64,000 nucleotides of DNA from Mesoterricola sediminis (GCF_030295425.1 NZ_AP027081.1:124001-188000); one strand, 5' to 3'. Shown: positions 26,480 to 35,855, counted from the first letter of the stretch. Numbers and translations: made by a program. Notes: generated from the letters alone by a model not told the origin.

Positions 26480-27466
26480 ATGCTCCGCAGCCTGACCCTC
26501 GCCCTCGCCTCCCTGGCCCTGGTCGCCCAGGCCCCCGCCCCCAAGGCGGAGCCCGCGGCCAAGCCCGCCCCCAAGGCTGAGCCCGCCGCGAAACCCGCGC
26601 CCAAGGAGGACAAGGTGCTCGCCACCATCGGTGGCACGCCCGTGAAGGAATCCGATTTCGAGCTCTTCCTGAACCTGAGCGTCCCCGAGCAGCAGCGGGC
26701 CCAGGTGATGATGATGCCGGGCGCCCGGGAGAACTACCAGAAGCGCTTCCTCGAGTTCAAGGTGCTGGCGGTCAAGGGCGAGAAGGAAGGCCTCGCCAAG
26801 ACGCAGGACTTCGCCCGCAAGCTGGACCTGATGCGCATGCAGGTGCTCATCCAGGCCCTCTTCGACCGCGACGGCGGCAAGCTGCGCGACGACGCCAAGG
26901 TCAGCGACGAGGAGGTCAAGGCCTACTTCGAGAAGCACCCGGACAAGTTCCGCAGCCCCGAGACCTTCTCCGCCCGCCACATCCTCGTCAGCACCCGGGC
27001 CAACGGCACCGACAAGCCGCGCACCGAGGAGGAGGCCCAGGCCCGCATCAAGGAGGCCCAGGCGGCCCTCAAGGCCGGCAAGCCCTTCGACGAGGTCGCC
27101 AAGACGTTCTCGGACGACCCCGGCAGCAAGGACAAGGGGGGCCTGTACGAGGACATCGCCTTCGGCCGCTTCGTGCCGGAGTTCGAGAAGGCCGTCCGCG
27201 ACCAGAAGCCGGGCGTGGTGGGCGAACCCGTGAAGACCATGCACGGCTACCACCTGATCCAGGTCGAGAAGGTGAACCCCTCGGTGCCCCAGACCTTCGA
27301 GGCCGCCAAGGAGACCGCCCGTCAGCAGGCCGCCGCCGAGAAGAATGAGACGATCATGAATGCCTACATGGAGGCGGCCCGCAAGGAAGTCGGCTACCAC
27401 GAGGGGGCCGTCCCCGCGGCCCGTCCCGCCAAGGTGGCCCCCAAGGCCAGGAAGGCCTCCAAATGA
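26480..27466 (+). CDS. Periplasmic peptidyl-prolyl isomerase, parvulin/PpiC type
   Basis: This 328-residue exported foldase starts with a signal peptide (MLRSLTLALASLALVAQA) followed by a short duplicated KAEPAAKPAP linker. A SurA-like helical chaperone region comes next (about 45-150), then one rotamase domain at about 153-265: ETFSARHILVSTRANG, FDEVAKTFSDDPGSKDKGG and HGYHLIQVEKV. The C-terminus is Lys/Ala/Pro-rich. It would assist folding of outer-membrane or periplasmic proteins. Its stop overlaps the next foldase gene (ATGA), so the pair is translated together. Confidence 0.9.
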   Translation: MLRSLTLALASLALVAQAPAPKAEPAAKPAPKAEPAAKPAPKEDKVLATIGGTPVKESDFELFLNLSVPEQQRAQVMMMPGARENYQKRFLEFKVLAVKGEKEGLAKTQDFARKLDLMRMQVLIQALFDRDGGKLRDDAKVSDEEVKAYFEKHPDKFRSPETFSARHILVSTRANGTDKPRTEEEAQARIKEAQAALKAGKPFDEVAKTFSDDPGSKDKGGLYEDIAFGRFVPEFEKAVRDQKPGVVGEPVKTMHGYHLIQVEKVNPSVPQTFEAAKETARQQAAAEKNETIMNAYMEAARKEVGYHEGAVPAARPAKVAPKARKASK

Positions 27467-28443
27467 ACATCCGCGGCCTTTCGGTCCTGTGCGTGCCCTG
27501 CATCCTCGCGGGGGCGCCGGAGGTGCGGGAGGAGATCCTCGTGGTCGTCAACGGCCACGCCATCACCCGCCGGGTCTTCCAGCAGGCCGTTGAGCAGGAG
27601 ACCGCCGCCCTCTACCGCCAGTTCAGCGGCAAGGCCCTCGACGAGAAGCTGCGCGACGCCCGGGAGAAGACCCTCCAGGGCATGATCGACAACTTCATCA
27701 TCCAGGACAAGGCCGCCGACCTCGGCATCCAGGTCCGGGACGAGGACATCCGGAACTACATCGAGGACATCAAGAAGCAGAACAACTTCGCCACGGACGA
27801 GGATTTCGAGCGCGCCCTCAAGGGCTCCCTCGGCATCGGGCTCCCCGCCTACATCGCCCGCAGCAAGAGCGACATGCAGAAGCAGGAGGTCCTGAGGCGG
27901 GAGGTCTACTCCAAGATCGCCATCGAGGACCAGGAGCTGCGCGCCTGGTACCTGGACCACAAGGAGGACTACCGGATCCAGCCCCGCTTCCGCATCCGGG
28001 AGCTGGTCCTCCCCAAGGGGGCGACCCCCGAGGAGACCGAGGCGAGCCGCGCCAAGCTGGCCAAGGTGAAGGAGGCCCTGGACAAGGGCACCACCTTCGA
28101 GAACCTGGTGAAGGAGTACTCCGTCAGCACGAGCCGGAGCACCGGGGGCGACCTCGGATGGCTGCCCCGGGGCGTCCTGCACGCCAACATCGAGACGGCC
28201 TCCCTGGCCCTCAAGCCGGGCGAGGTCTCGGGCCCCCTCGAGACGGACAAGAACTTCTACATGGTCCAGCTCATCGAGGCCCAGCTCGACGCCGTGAAGC
28301 CCTTCGAGGACGTCCGGATGCAGATCCGGGAGAAGCTGCAGGAACCGAAGGCGCAGAACGCCATCGAGAACTACCTTGGGGGCATGCGGACCCGGGCCAA
28401 CGTCCGGTTCATGGTCCCGAAGGAAGACATCATCAAGGGGTGA
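27463..28443 (+). CDS. SurA-like periplasmic chaperone / peptidyl-prolyl isomerase
   Basis: This 326-residue protein has a short signal-like N-terminus (MNIRGLSVLCVPCILAGAP). A SurA N-domain follows (EEILVVVNGHAITRRVFQQAV, EKTLQGMIDNFIIQDKAADLG), then a single parvulin domain at about 175-285 (RIRELVLPKG, FENLVKEYSVSTSRSTGGDLGWLPRG, KNFYMVQLIE). The order matches SurA with one rotamase domain instead of two. It is coupled by ATGA to the preceding foldase, and the S4-domain gene begins 5 bases after its stop. Role: chaperone for outer-membrane proteins, inferred from the family. Confidence 0.9.
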   Translation: MNIRGLSVLCVPCILAGAPEVREEILVVVNGHAITRRVFQQAVEQETAALYRQFSGKALDEKLRDAREKTLQGMIDNFIIQDKAADLGIQVRDEDIRNYIEDIKKQNNFATDEDFERALKGSLGIGLPAYIARSKSDMQKQEVLRREVYSKIAIEDQELRAWYLDHKEDYRIQPRFRIRELVLPKGATPEETEASRAKLAKVKEALDKGTTFENLVKEYSVSTSRSTGGDLGWLPRGVLHANIETASLALKPGEVSGPLETDKNFYMVQLIEAQLDAVKPFEDVRMQIREKLQEPKAQNAIENYLGGMRTRANVRFMVPKEDIIKG

Positions 28444-28448
28444 GGAGC

Positions 28449-28769
28449 GTGCGGCTGGACCTGTTCTTGAAGAAGACCCATCTGGTGAAGCGCCGTGAGT
28501 TGGCCCGCGAGCTCTGCGACGAGGGCATGGTGCGGGTGGACGGCACCCCCCGGAAGGCCAGCTTCGAGGTGAAGCCGGACATGGAGCTGGAGTTCCCCCT
28601 CTACAACCGCATCATCCGGGCCCAGGTGCTGAACCTGCCCGAGGGCACCGTGGCGCGGGGCGACCAGTGGACCTACATCGAGATCCTGGAGGAGAAGTGG
28701 GCCCCCATGGACGACGGTTCCGTGTCCGACCCGATGCTGCCCCGCCCCAAATCGCCCACCTTCCATTGA
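28449..28769 (+). CDS. S4-domain RNA-binding protein, Hsp15-like
   Basis: This 106-residue protein starts at GTG 28449, right after GAGGAG. The S4 RNA-binding domain fills residues 1-60: VRLDLFLKKTHLVKRRELARELCDEGMVRVDGTPRKASFEVKPDM in sequence terms covers the helix-turn and beta hairpin seen in Hsp15 (HslR) and RluA-type proteins. A short C-terminal part follows. Hsp15 recycles stalled 50S subunits that carry nascent chains. No catalytic pseudouridine synthase domain is present. It is in a tight gene string with the foldases upstream and a nuclease downstream. Confidence 0.82.
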   Translation: MRLDLFLKKTHLVKRRELARELCDEGMVRVDGTPRKASFEVKPDMELEFPLYNRIIRAQVLNLPEGTVARGDQWTYIEILEEKWAPMDDGSVSDPMLPRPKSPTFH

Positions 28770-28778
28770 CGAGCGCCC

Positions 28779-29750
28779 ATGACTGACCAGGCCCCCCTCC
28801 GGTCCCTCAAGGAGGGGGACGTCTTCAACGGCCACCTCCTCGCCCTCGAAGCCGCCTTCAAGACCAGCGCCAAGGGGAGCGAGTACCTGGAGCTGCGCCT
28901 GGGGGACGCGTCCGGCGACCTGAAGGCCTTCCTCTGGGACCTCCGGGCCGTGGAGGGGGACCTCGACCGCATCGCCCCCGAGGCCTTCCTGAAGGTGAAG
29001 GGCCAGATCTCCTCGTACAACGGCCGGGCGCAGATGCGCCTGGACAAGGTGCGGTTCGCGCCGGACGCGGAGGTGGGGGACCTGGCCCGCTTCTTCCCGG
29101 TGAGCGCCCGCCCCCTGGACGCCATGGTCCGGGAGTTGGACGCCCTCATCGCGGGCATCGCCGACCCCTGGATCCGGGCCCTGCTGGAGCGGTTGTTCGT
29201 TCAGGATGCGGACCTCCGGGACGCCTTCTGCCGGGCCCCGGCGGCCAAGTCCATGCACCACGTGTGCCTCGGAGGGCTCCTGGAGCACACCCTGTCCGTG
29301 GCGGCGATGGCGGACCGGGCCTGCGGCCACTACGCGGACCTGAACCGGGACCTGGTCGTGGCCGGGGTGCTCCTCCACGACGTGGGCAAGACCGCCGAAC
29401 TGACCTACCAGCGGAGCTTCGGCTATTCGGACGCCGGCAACCTGGTGGGGCACATCGCCCTGGAGGCCGAATGGGTGGGCCGGGCCGCGGACGCCATCCC
29501 CGGCTTCCCCCCCGCCCTGCGGCTCCACCTCCTCCACATCGTCCTCAGCCACCACGGCCGGCTGGAGTACGGCTCCCCCGTCGTGCCCAAGACCCCGGAG
29601 GCCCTCCTCGTCCACTACCTGGACGACCTGGACGGCAAGCTGGAGGCCATGGCCCGGGCCGTCCGGGAGGACGCGTCGGACGGGGCCTGGACCCCCTTCT
29701 CGCGCGCCCTCGAACGGATGATCTACAAGGCCCGGTGGCCCAAGGCTTAG
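28779..29750 (+). CDS. YhaM-like 3'-5' exoribonuclease (OB fold plus HD domain)
   Basis: This 323-residue protein has an N-terminal OB-fold nucleic-acid-binding domain (about 5-100: LELRLGDASGDLKAFLWD, FLKVKGQISSYNGRAQMRLDKV) and a C-terminal HD phosphohydrolase domain. Metal ligands are in HHVCLGGLLEHTLSV near 163, VAGVLLHDVGKT near 196 and HIVLSHHG near 250. This order and length match YhaM of Gram-positive bacteria, a 3'-to-5' exonuclease acting on RNA and single-stranded DNA. It ends the foldase/S4 gene string. Substrate preference cannot be judged from sequence. Confidence 0.88.
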   Translation: MTDQAPLRSLKEGDVFNGHLLALEAAFKTSAKGSEYLELRLGDASGDLKAFLWDLRAVEGDLDRIAPEAFLKVKGQISSYNGRAQMRLDKVRFAPDAEVGDLARFFPVSARPLDAMVRELDALIAGIADPWIRALLERLFVQDADLRDAFCRAPAAKSMHHVCLGGLLEHTLSVAAMADRACGHYADLNRDLVVAGVLLHDVGKTAELTYQRSFGYSDAGNLVGHIALEAEWVGRAADAIPGFPPALRLHLLHIVLSHHGRLEYGSPVVPKTPEALLVHYLDDLDGKLEAMARAVREDASDGAWTPFSRALERMIYKARWPKA

Positions 29751-29872
29751 GCGCGGGCGAGCGGGCATTGCCCGGATAACCGCCCCGGGTTACCCTGGGG
29801 GCCATCCGGACAGGCGTAACGCGCATGACGTTGTTCCCCCTGCCTTGCGCCACCTCCCACCCAGGGGCCCCC

Positions 29873-30355
29873 ATGAAGCAGTCGCGGAAGGCCAAGCGGT
29901 ACGACGACTCGGTCCTCCCCGGGGATTTCAACGGCTTCGAGCCCTTCAGCGCCGGGGATCCCGCCGTCGGCGTCGTGAGCGGCGCCCTCCGGCGGACCCG
30001 GGCCGGCGTGGAGGTGGGCCACCTGACCCTCGAGTGCCCGGAACCCCCCCGGCGGAGCTTCGCCCGGCTCCAGGCCCGGGCCGAGGACCTCTCCCGGCAG
30101 CTCACGTACCTGGACGAGCGCATGGAGATCGTGGACCACGACCGGCGGGGCCTGTACATCCAGCTCCGCAGCCTGCCCCCCTACAAGGACGAGGCCCAGA
30201 TCCAGTTCAATGAGATCTCCATCGCCCGGGACCGGGTGGTCCTCAAGCGGATCGCCTTCCATCGCCGGGATGAGGTGAAGCGGGAGGTGCCCCTGACCCT
30301 CAGCGAGGAGACCCTGGAGCGCCTCATGGCGGACCTGCGGAGGGTGCTGGGCTAG
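29873..30355 (+). CDS. Conserved-looking hypothetical protein
   Basis: This 160-residue soluble protein is not one I recognise. It starts at ATG 29873 (MKQSRKAKRYDDSVLPGDFNGFEPF), with only a weak GGGG upstream; an earlier in-frame ATG at 29825 lacks a better site. The middle is rich in charged residues (EDLSRQLTYLDERMEIVDHDRRGLYIQLRSLPPY), followed by an alternating beta-like stretch (IQFNEISIARDRVVLKRIAFHRRDE). Codon use resembles that of its neighbours. It converges on dxs with a 4-base overlap of the stop codons. Confidence 0.7.
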   Translation: MKQSRKAKRYDDSVLPGDFNGFEPFSAGDPAVGVVSGALRRTRAGVEVGHLTLECPEPPRRSFARLQARAEDLSRQLTYLDERMEIVDHDRRGLYIQLRSLPPYKDEAQIQFNEISIARDRVVLKRIAFHRRDEVKREVPLTLSEETLERLMADLRRVLG

Positions 30356-32271
30356 GGCCGCAGCTCGGCCGCGAAGGCCTTCACCCGGTCGTACAGGGCC
30401 CGGGGGCTGAGGCCCTCCTCGTCCAGGAGCCGGGCGTGGTCGCCGTGGTGGACGATGTGATCGGGCACGGCGCAGCGGAGGAGTGGGCGGGCGATGCCCT
30501 GGTCGGCCAGGAACTCGGCGATGGCGCCGGTGAAGCCGCCGGGGGCGCAGCCTTCCTCCAGCGCCACGACGGCGCGGGTGTGGCGGGCCCATTGGCCGAT
30601 CAGCTGCTCGTCCAGGGGCTTGATGAAGCGCGCGTTGATGACGGCGCAGTCCAGGCCCTCCCCAGCCAGGCGTTCGGCCAAGGCGGTGGCGGAGGCGACG
30701 AGGGTGCCCACCGCCACGAGCAGGAGGTCCCGGCCCTCGCGCAGCAGCTCGCCCTTGCCGATGGGCAGGGCGGTGACGGGGTCCTCCAGGGGGACCCCCA
30801 GCGCGTTGCCCCGGGGGTAGCGGAGGGCGGCGGGCCGGTTGCTGTAGATGGCCGTGAAGAGCATGCGCCTCAGCTCGTTCTCGTCCTTGGGGGCCATGAG
30901 GATGAGGTTGGGCATGCACCGCAGGTAGGCCAGGTCGTACAGGCCGTGGTGGGTGGGGCCGTCGGCCCCGACGATGCCGCCCCGGTCCATGGCGAAGGTC
31001 ACCGGGAGGTTCTGCAGGCACACGTCGTGGAGCACCTGGTCGAAGCCGCGCTGCAGGAAGGTGGAATAGATGGCCGCAACCGGGCGCAGGCCCTGGCAGG
31101 CGAGCCCGGCCGCGAAGGTCACCGCGTGCTGCTCGGCGATGCCCACGTCGAAGCACCGCGCCGGATGGGCCTTCTGGAAGAGGTTAAGGCCCGTGCCGTC
31201 CAGCATGGCCGCCGTGATGCCGACGATCTTCTCGTCCCGGCGGGCCAGCTCGGTGAGGGTGTTCCCGAAGACCGCCGTGTACGACGGGGGCGCGGGCTTC
31301 GCCGGATCGGGGGCGGGCTTGATGATCTCCCCGGATTCCCGGTCGAAGGCGGTGACGCCGTGCCACTTGAGGGGGTCCTTCACGGCGGGGTCGTAGCCGT
31401 GGCCCTTCTGGGTCTGCACGTGGAGGAGCACCGGGCCTTCCGCCATGCGCTCCTTGGCCTCCCGCAGGGCCCGGAGGACGGCGGCCACGTCGTGCCCGTT
31501 GACGGGGCCGATGTAGCGGAAGCCCAGGTCCTCGAAGAGCAGGCCGGGCACGGCGATGCGCTTGAAGGACTCCTCGCTCCACTTGGCGGCCTTGGCCAGG
31601 CGCCGGCTGACGCTGGCCACCGGGATGGTCTTGATGGCGTGCTCGATGCGGTCCCGCCAGCGGTTGTAGTACTGGCCGCTGATCATCTGGTTCAGGTAGC
31701 CCTGGAGCGACCCCACGTTGGGGTTGATGCTCATGTCGTTGTCGTTGAGGATGACCATGAACTTGCGGGTCTCGAGGAACCCCGCCTGGTTCAGGCCCTC
31801 GAAGGCCATGCCCGCGGTCATGGAGCCGTCGCCGATGACGGCGACGCAGGCGTAGTCCTGCCCGGTCAGGTCCCGGGCCTTGGCCATGCCCAGGGCGGCC
31901 GAGATGCTGGTGCTGGCGTGGCCCGCCCCGAAGTGGTCGTAGGGGCTCTCCTCGCGCTTGAGGAAGCCGGAGAGGCCGTTGTGCTTGCGCAGGGTGGAGA
32001 AGCGGTCCTTCCGGCCCGTGAGGATCTTGAAGGGGTAGGCCTGGTGCCCCACGTCCCAGACGATGCGGTCGACGAGGAAGTCGAAGTGGTGCATGAGCCC
32101 CACGGTCAGCTCCACCGTGCCGAGGTTGGAGCTGAAGTGGCCCCCGGTCTCGCTGACCGAGGCGATGATGAAGTCCCGCACCTCCTGGGCGAGCTGCTCC
32201 ATCTGGACCAGGCTGAAGTGATGGATCTGCTGCGGCGCCGCCACGGAGTCCAGCAAGGGATATCTGCTCAC
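30352..32271 (-). CDS. dxs: 1-deoxy-D-xylulose-5-phosphate synthase
   Basis: This 639-residue ThDP enzyme joins pyruvate and glyceraldehyde 3-phosphate in the first step of the MEP isoprenoid pathway. Motifs: the catalytic His in SETGGHFSSNLGTVELT near residue 47, VWDVGHQAYPFKILTGR near 72, the ThDP/Mg motif GDGSMTAGMAFEGLN near 150 with NDNDMSINPNVG, the GPVNGHDV stretch near 260, and the transketolase-like domain starting near 320 (DVGIAEQHAVTFAAGLA near 375). The GTG at 32271 overlaps the ispA stop (GTGA), and a GGAG lies about 10 bases upstream. It is the last gene of an xseB-ispA-dxs operon, a common bacterial order. Confidence 0.96.
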   Translation of the reverse strand: MSRYPLLDSVAAPQQIHHFSLVQMEQLAQEVRDFIIASVSETGGHFSSNLGTVELTVGLMHHFDFLVDRIVWDVGHQAYPFKILTGRKDRFSTLRKHNGLSGFLKREESPYDHFGAGHASTSISAALGMAKARDLTGQDYACVAVIGDGSMTAGMAFEGLNQAGFLETRKFMVILNDNDMSINPNVGSLQGYLNQMISGQYYNRWRDRIEHAIKTIPVASVSRRLAKAAKWSEESFKRIAVPGLLFEDLGFRYIGPVNGHDVAAVLRALREAKERMAEGPVLLHVQTQKGHGYDPAVKDPLKWHGVTAFDRESGEIIKPAPDPAKPAPPSYTAVFGNTLTELARRDEKIVGITAAMLDGTGLNLFQKAHPARCFDVGIAEQHAVTFAAGLACQGLRPVAAIYSTFLQRGFDQVLHDVCLQNLPVTFAMDRGGIVGADGPTHHGLYDLAYLRCMPNLILMAPKDENELRRMLFTAIYSNRPAALRYPRGNALGVPLEDPVTALPIGKGELLREGRDLLLVAVGTLVASATALAERLAGEGLDCAVINARFIKPLDEQLIGQWARHTRAVVALEEGCAPGGFTGAIAEFLADQGIARPLLRCAVPDHIVHHGDHARLLDEEGLSPRALYDRVKAFAAELRP

Positions 32272-33173
32272 GCGCCGCGCTCCGCCAAGTAAGTGGCCAA
32301 GGCCGTCAGGGAAAGGGGATTCGGTAGCGAAGCTAGCTGGCATCTGGCGCGTTCCGTGGCCTCCTGCAAGGCCTTGCGGGCTCCCTGGAGCCCGAGGAGC
32401 AGGGGGTAGGTGATTTTACCCCTGCCCTCGTCCTTGCCAACCCGCTTCCCCATGGCCTCCGTGGTGGAGGTGGCGTCCAGGATGTCGTCCTGGATCTGGA
32501 AGGCGAGGCCGATGGCTTCGCCGGCCGCCCTCAGGGCCTCGCGGTCCTCCCGGCTGGCGCAGCCCGCGATGGCGCCCAGTTCCAGGCTGGCCCGCAGGAG
32601 GGCGCCCGTCTTCAGGCGGTGGATCTGCTGGAGGCCGGCCAGGGTCACGGGCTCGCCGCCCCGGGTGCGCGCCTCCCCTTCCAGATCGAGGGCCTGGCCG
32701 CCGACCATGCCACGCCAGCCGGCGGCCTCGCCCAGGACGCGGAGGGCGTCCACCCGGCGGGAGGGAGGCAGGTCCGGGTCGGAGGCGAGGTGGGTGAAGG
32801 CCTCGGTGAGGAGACCGTCCCCCGCCAGGATGGCGGGGCCCTCGCCGAAGGCCACGTGGCAGGTGGGCTTGCCCCGCCGGAGATCGTCGTCGTCCATGGC
32901 GGGGAGGTCGTCGTGGATGAGGGAATAGGTGTGGATGTACTCCAGCGCGACCGCGCAGCTGAGGGCCGACGCGGCGGCGGCGCCCACGGCTTCCGCGGCG
33001 AGCATACAAAGAACCGGGCGAATCCGCTTGCCGCCGGCCTGGAGGCTGTACACCATGGCCTCGGCCAGGTGCGGGGCCTCGCCGTCGGCGAAGGGGAGCA
33101 GGAAGCGGGACTCGAACAGGGGGACCAGGCGGGCCAGGTCGGCCTTCACCTGCTGGGATGCGGACAGATTCAA
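32268..33173 (-). CDS. ispA: Farnesyl/geranyl diphosphate synthase (polyprenyl synthetase)
   Basis: This 301-residue prenyltransferase builds C15 or longer allylic diphosphates from IPP. It has the first Asp-rich motif in HDDLPAMDDDDLRRGKPTCH near residue 85, the GDGLLTEAF segment near 115, and the second Asp-rich motif FQIQDDILDATST near 228 with the KDEGRGKITYPLLLG ending. Length and motif spacing match IspA. The start is TTG 33173, which overlaps the xseB stop (TTGA). It passes coupled translation on to dxs. Confidence 0.94.
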   Translation of the reverse strand: MNLSASQQVKADLARLVPLFESRFLLPFADGEAPHLAEAMVYSLQAGGKRIRPVLCMLAAEAVGAAAASALSCAVALEYIHTYSLIHDDLPAMDDDDLRRGKPTCHVAFGEGPAILAGDGLLTEAFTHLASDPDLPPSRRVDALRVLGEAAGWRGMVGGQALDLEGEARTRGGEPVTLAGLQQIHRLKTGALLRASLELGAIAGCASREDREALRAAGEAIGLAFQIQDDILDATSTTEAMGKRVGKDEGRGKITYPLLLGLQGARKALQEATERARCQLASLPNPLSLTALATYLAERGA

Positions 33174-33406
33174 GCGGGCTCCCCCTCGAAGGGCTCGGCC
33201 TTCACCTCACCTCCGAGCCCCTGGCGGAGGATCTCCACCCGGCGCTGGGCCGCCCCGAGCTGCTGCTGGAGGGCGCGGCTGAGGGTGACGCCCTCTTCGA
33301 AGGCCTGCAGGGCCTCCTCCAGGCCGAGGCTCCCGGCCTCGAGCCGGCCCACGAGGGCCTCGAGCCTGTCCAGGCCGTCTTCGAAGGAGGGCGGGTCGTT
33401 CGTCAT
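33170..33406 (-). CDS. xseB: Exodeoxyribonuclease VII small subunit
   Basis: This 78-residue acidic helical protein matches XseB: SFEDGLDRLEALVGRLEAGSLGLEEALQAFEEGVTLSR spans residues 7-44 with the characteristic LE..GSL.LEEAL..FE.G core. It joins XseA to form exonuclease VII, which degrades single-stranded DNA. XseA is not in the window. The gene comes first in the xseB-ispA-dxs string and overlaps ispA by its stop. ATG 33406 gives the usual family length. Confidence 0.93.
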   Translation of the reverse strand: MTNDPPSFEDGLDRLEALVGRLEAGSLGLEEALQAFEEGVTLSRALQQQLGAAQRRVEILRQGLGGEVKAEPFEGEPA

Positions 33407-33435
33407 GCCCTCATTGTATCCGGTATGGAAACCCT

Positions 33436-34176
33436 TCACTTGGCCTTGAGCTCGGCCCGCAGCTTCTTGCCGGCGTCCTCCAGCCGGTAGCCGGTCGGCA
33501 GCTCGAAAGTCGCGGCCGGAATGGGCCCGGTCTCCACCCGGGTCGCCTCGGTGACGGCGTCCATGCCCATGAGGCCCGCCAGGTGGGTCTTGAGGGGCAT
33601 CCCCTTGAGCTTGGCCATCTCCTCGTAGAGGCGCTTGAAGCTGGCGCCGGCCGGGCCGGCCTTGGCGAAGGCGGCGGCCTGGGCCCGGACCATGCGCGCG
33701 CTGGCCGTGTCGGGGTAGGGCGGCCGCAGGGTGGGGTCGAGGCTCACCTCCATGAGGAGCTTGCCCACCCGGATCGACCAGGCCTCGCAGGCGCGGCCCG
33801 CGACCTTGTCGGCGCCCTTCTTCTCGACCTTCACGTCGTTGGGGTCGCCGAACATGGCCCCCATGAGGCCCCCGACGCCCTCGGGGAGGCTGCCGTTGAG
33901 GGCGTCCAGGGCGGCGAAGGCGTCCTCGAAGGTGATCATTTCGATGACCTTCTTCTTGTGGTCGATGGTGTAGGTGGCGCCCTTGGTGAAGTCCACGAGG
34001 GTGTCCCGCTGGTCCCGGGCGTTCCGGGTCAGGGTGTGCGCGGCCGTGTAGTAGCGGACCTCCGTTCCCTCCCCGAGCCGCTTGGCGGACGTGGTGCTGG
34101 TGATGGTCAGGTCGGCGGCACCGAGGATGCCGAAAGCCAGGGTTGCGGCCAGGGCCAGGACAGGGCGTAATCTCAT
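33436..34176 (-). CDS. Secreted protein of unknown function, DUF4412-like
   Basis: This 246-residue protein has a signal peptide (MRLRPVLALAATLAFGILGAADL). The mature part begins with strands (LTITSTTSAKRLGEGTEVRYYTAAHTLTR) and contains TYTIDHKKKVIEMITFEDAFAAL, then CEAWSIRVGKLLMEVSL. This resembles periplasmic DUF4412-type proteins, which report a conversion or decay assay domain with no known activity. Family assignment is tentative. It ends just upstream of xseB and starts 100 bases from the divergent sigma-54 activator. Confidence 0.75.
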   Translation of the reverse strand: MRLRPVLALAATLAFGILGAADLTITSTTSAKRLGEGTEVRYYTAAHTLTRNARDQRDTLVDFTKGATYTIDHKKKVIEMITFEDAFAALDALNGSLPEGVGGLMGAMFGDPNDVKVEKKGADKVAGRACEAWSIRVGKLLMEVSLDPTLRPPYPDTASARMVRAQAAAFAKAGPAGASFKRLYEEMAKLKGMPLKTHLAGLMGMDAVTEATRVETGPIPAATFELPTGYRLEDAGKKLRAELKAK

Positions 34177-34276
34177 AGGATCTCCCGGGATCGACGTGAC
34201 CCCACCTTACCGCCGGCTGGTTCGGTCCGCGCGCCCAAAAAGCTTGTAAATTAAGATCGTCAGGGTGGAAAAAACA

Positions 34277-35704
34277 ATGGCTCGCTTGCTCGTAGTCGAT
34301 GATTCCCGGGAGACCTGCGACCTCCTCGAACTCCTCCTCGGGGAGGGCCTCGGCATGGAGGTGGAGGTGGTCAAGGCCACCCGGCCCGAGGAGGCCCTGA
34401 AGCACCTGCAGGCCGGCGGCATCGACCTGATGCTCTCCGACATCAACCTGGAGGCGGGCATGGACGGGATCGATCTCCTGAGGGCCGCCCGGCCCCTGGA
34501 GGTGGAGACCATCCTCCTGACGGGCTTCGGCACCCTGGAGAAGGCCCTGGAGGCCGTCCGGGAGGGGGCCTTCGACTTCATCTCCAAGCCCTGGAACAAC
34601 GAGGAGCTGAAGTCCCTCGTCAAGCGGGCCCTCCTCATGAAGGCCAACAAGGGCGGCGGGGCCGAGGCGGGGAAGGCCGCGTCCCTCAACCAGAGCGTCA
34701 TGATCGGGTCCAGCCCCAAGATGATGGAGGTCTACCGGACCATCGCCTCCCTCCAGAACAGCCGGACCACGGTGCTCATCATCGGGGAGAGCGGGACCGG
34801 CAAGGAGCTGGTGGCCCAGAACATCCACCTCAGCAGCGACCGCAAGTCGGCGCCCTTCGTCGCCATCAACTGCGGGGCCCTCACCGAGAGCCTCCTGGAG
34901 TCCGAGCTGTTCGGGCACGTGAAGGGGGCCTTCACGGGCGCCGTGGCCGACAAGAAGGGGCTCTTCGAGGAGGCCAACGGCGGCACCATCTTCCTGGACG
35001 AGATCGGCGAGACCTCCCTGGGCTTCCAGGTCCGGCTCCTGCGCGTGCTCCAGGAGCAGGAGGTCCGGAAGGTGGGCGGGAACCGCACGGTCAAGGTCGA
35101 CGTCCGCGTCATCGCCGCCTCCAACAAGGACCTGGCCCAGATGGTCAAGGCGGGCAAGTTCCGGGAGGACCTGTACTACCGCCTCTGCGTGGTCGAGATC
35201 CGCGTCCCCCCCGTGCGGGAGCGCTACAGCCGGGACGCCGCCGGCAAGGTGACCTCGGACATCCCGGCCCTCCTGGACCACTTCCTGGCCGAGTGCGGCC
35301 GAAAGGACGGGACGGTCTACCGCATCCGGAGCGACGCGCGCCGCCAGCTCGAGGCCTACAGCTGGCCCGGCAACGTGCGGGAGATGGGCAACATCGTCGA
35401 GCACCTCACCCAGCTCAGCCGGGGCCGGGAGATCACCCCCGACGACTTCCCCGAGAAGGTCCGGGAGGAGCTGCGGACCCGGGGCGCCGGCATGCCCGCG
35501 GCGCCGGCCCCCCTCCTGGAGCTCATCCGGGACTGGGACCGCCTGCCGACCCTGGAGGAGCTGGAGCGGCGCTACATCCAGGTCCTGCTCAAGCACGAGC
35601 AGAAGAAGAGCCGCATCGCGGACATCCTGGGGAAGGACCGGACAACCCTCTACCGCAAGCTCAAGGACCTGGGTCTGGGGGACGGCGCCGACGAGCGGGA
35701 GTGA
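34277..35704 (+). CDS. Sigma-54-dependent response regulator, NtrC/AtoC family
   Basis: This 475-residue activator has three domains. The receiver (1-120) carries the acidic pair VVDDS, phospho-acceptor D55 in LSDINL, and the conserved Lys of FISKPW. The AAA+ domain (about 140-375) has Walker A GESGTGKE near 170, the sigma-54-contacting GAFTGA at 217-222, and [11 protein letters not shown]. The Fis-type helix-turn-helix is at the end ([25 protein letters not shown]). ATG 34277 is preferred over an in-frame GTG at 34265. No histidine kinase is adjacent. A predicted sigma-54 promoter lies 85 bases beyond its stop, in front of the Lys-rich repeat gene. Confidence 0.94.
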   Translation: MARLLVVDDSRETCDLLELLLGEGLGMEVEVVKATRPEEALKHLQAGGIDLMLSDINLEAGMDGIDLLRAARPLEVETILLTGFGTLEKALEAVREGAFDFISKPWNNEELKSLVKRALLMKANKGGGAEAGKAASLNQSVMIGSSPKMMEVYRTIASLQNSRTTVLIIGESGTGKELVAQNIHLSSDRKSAPFVAINCGALTESLLESELFGHVKGAFTGAVADKKGLFEEANGGTIFLDEIGETSLGFQVRLLRVLQEQEVRKVGGNRTVKVDVRVIAASNKDLAQMVKAGKFREDLYYRLCVVEIRVPPVRERYSRDAAGKVTSDIPALLDHFLAECGRKDGTVYRIRSDARRQLEAYSWPGNVREMGNIVEHLTQLSRGREITPDDFPEKVREELRTRGAGMPAAPAPLLELIRDWDRLPTLEELERRYIQVLLKHEQKKSRIADILGKDRTTLYRKLKDLGLGDGADERE

Positions 35705-35711
35705 TGCGGAA

Positions 35712-35781
35712 TGCAACGTGTTGCAGAATCCCACGGGGGATTCGGAAACATCCAAGTTGCAATTCAAGAAATAATTGAATT
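35712..35781. promoter_or_regulatory. Two inverted repeats, candidate activator-binding sites
   Basis: TGCAACGTGTTGCA (35712-35725) is a perfect 14-base palindrome. AATTCAA-N7-TTGAATT (35761-35781) is a second perfect inverted repeat. Both lie 5-80 bases upstream of a predicted sigma-54 promoter and immediately after the gene for a sigma-54 activator. Such upstream dyads are the normal binding sites for Fis-type DNA-binding domains. Which, if either, is used is unknown. Confidence 0.45.
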
Positions 35782-35787
35782 TAAATT

Positions 35788-35804
35788 TTGGCAAAGTTGA
35801 TGCT
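35788..35804 (+). promoter_or_regulatory. Candidate sigma-54 (-24/-12) promoter
   Basis: TTGGCAAAGTTGATGCT has the invariant GG (35790-35791) and GC (35802-35803) with the required 10 bases between them, and fits TTGGCA-N8-TGCT at the flanks. It is about 52 bases before the ATG of the Lys-rich protein. A second, weaker GG-N10-GC match lies at 35813-35826. The adjacent sigma-54 activator gene makes this promoter type credible. Confidence 0.55.
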
Positions 35805-35855
35805 TCATGGTTGGCAGACCTCCGGCCGTTGCCGGAATCCATCCTGGAGCCATCC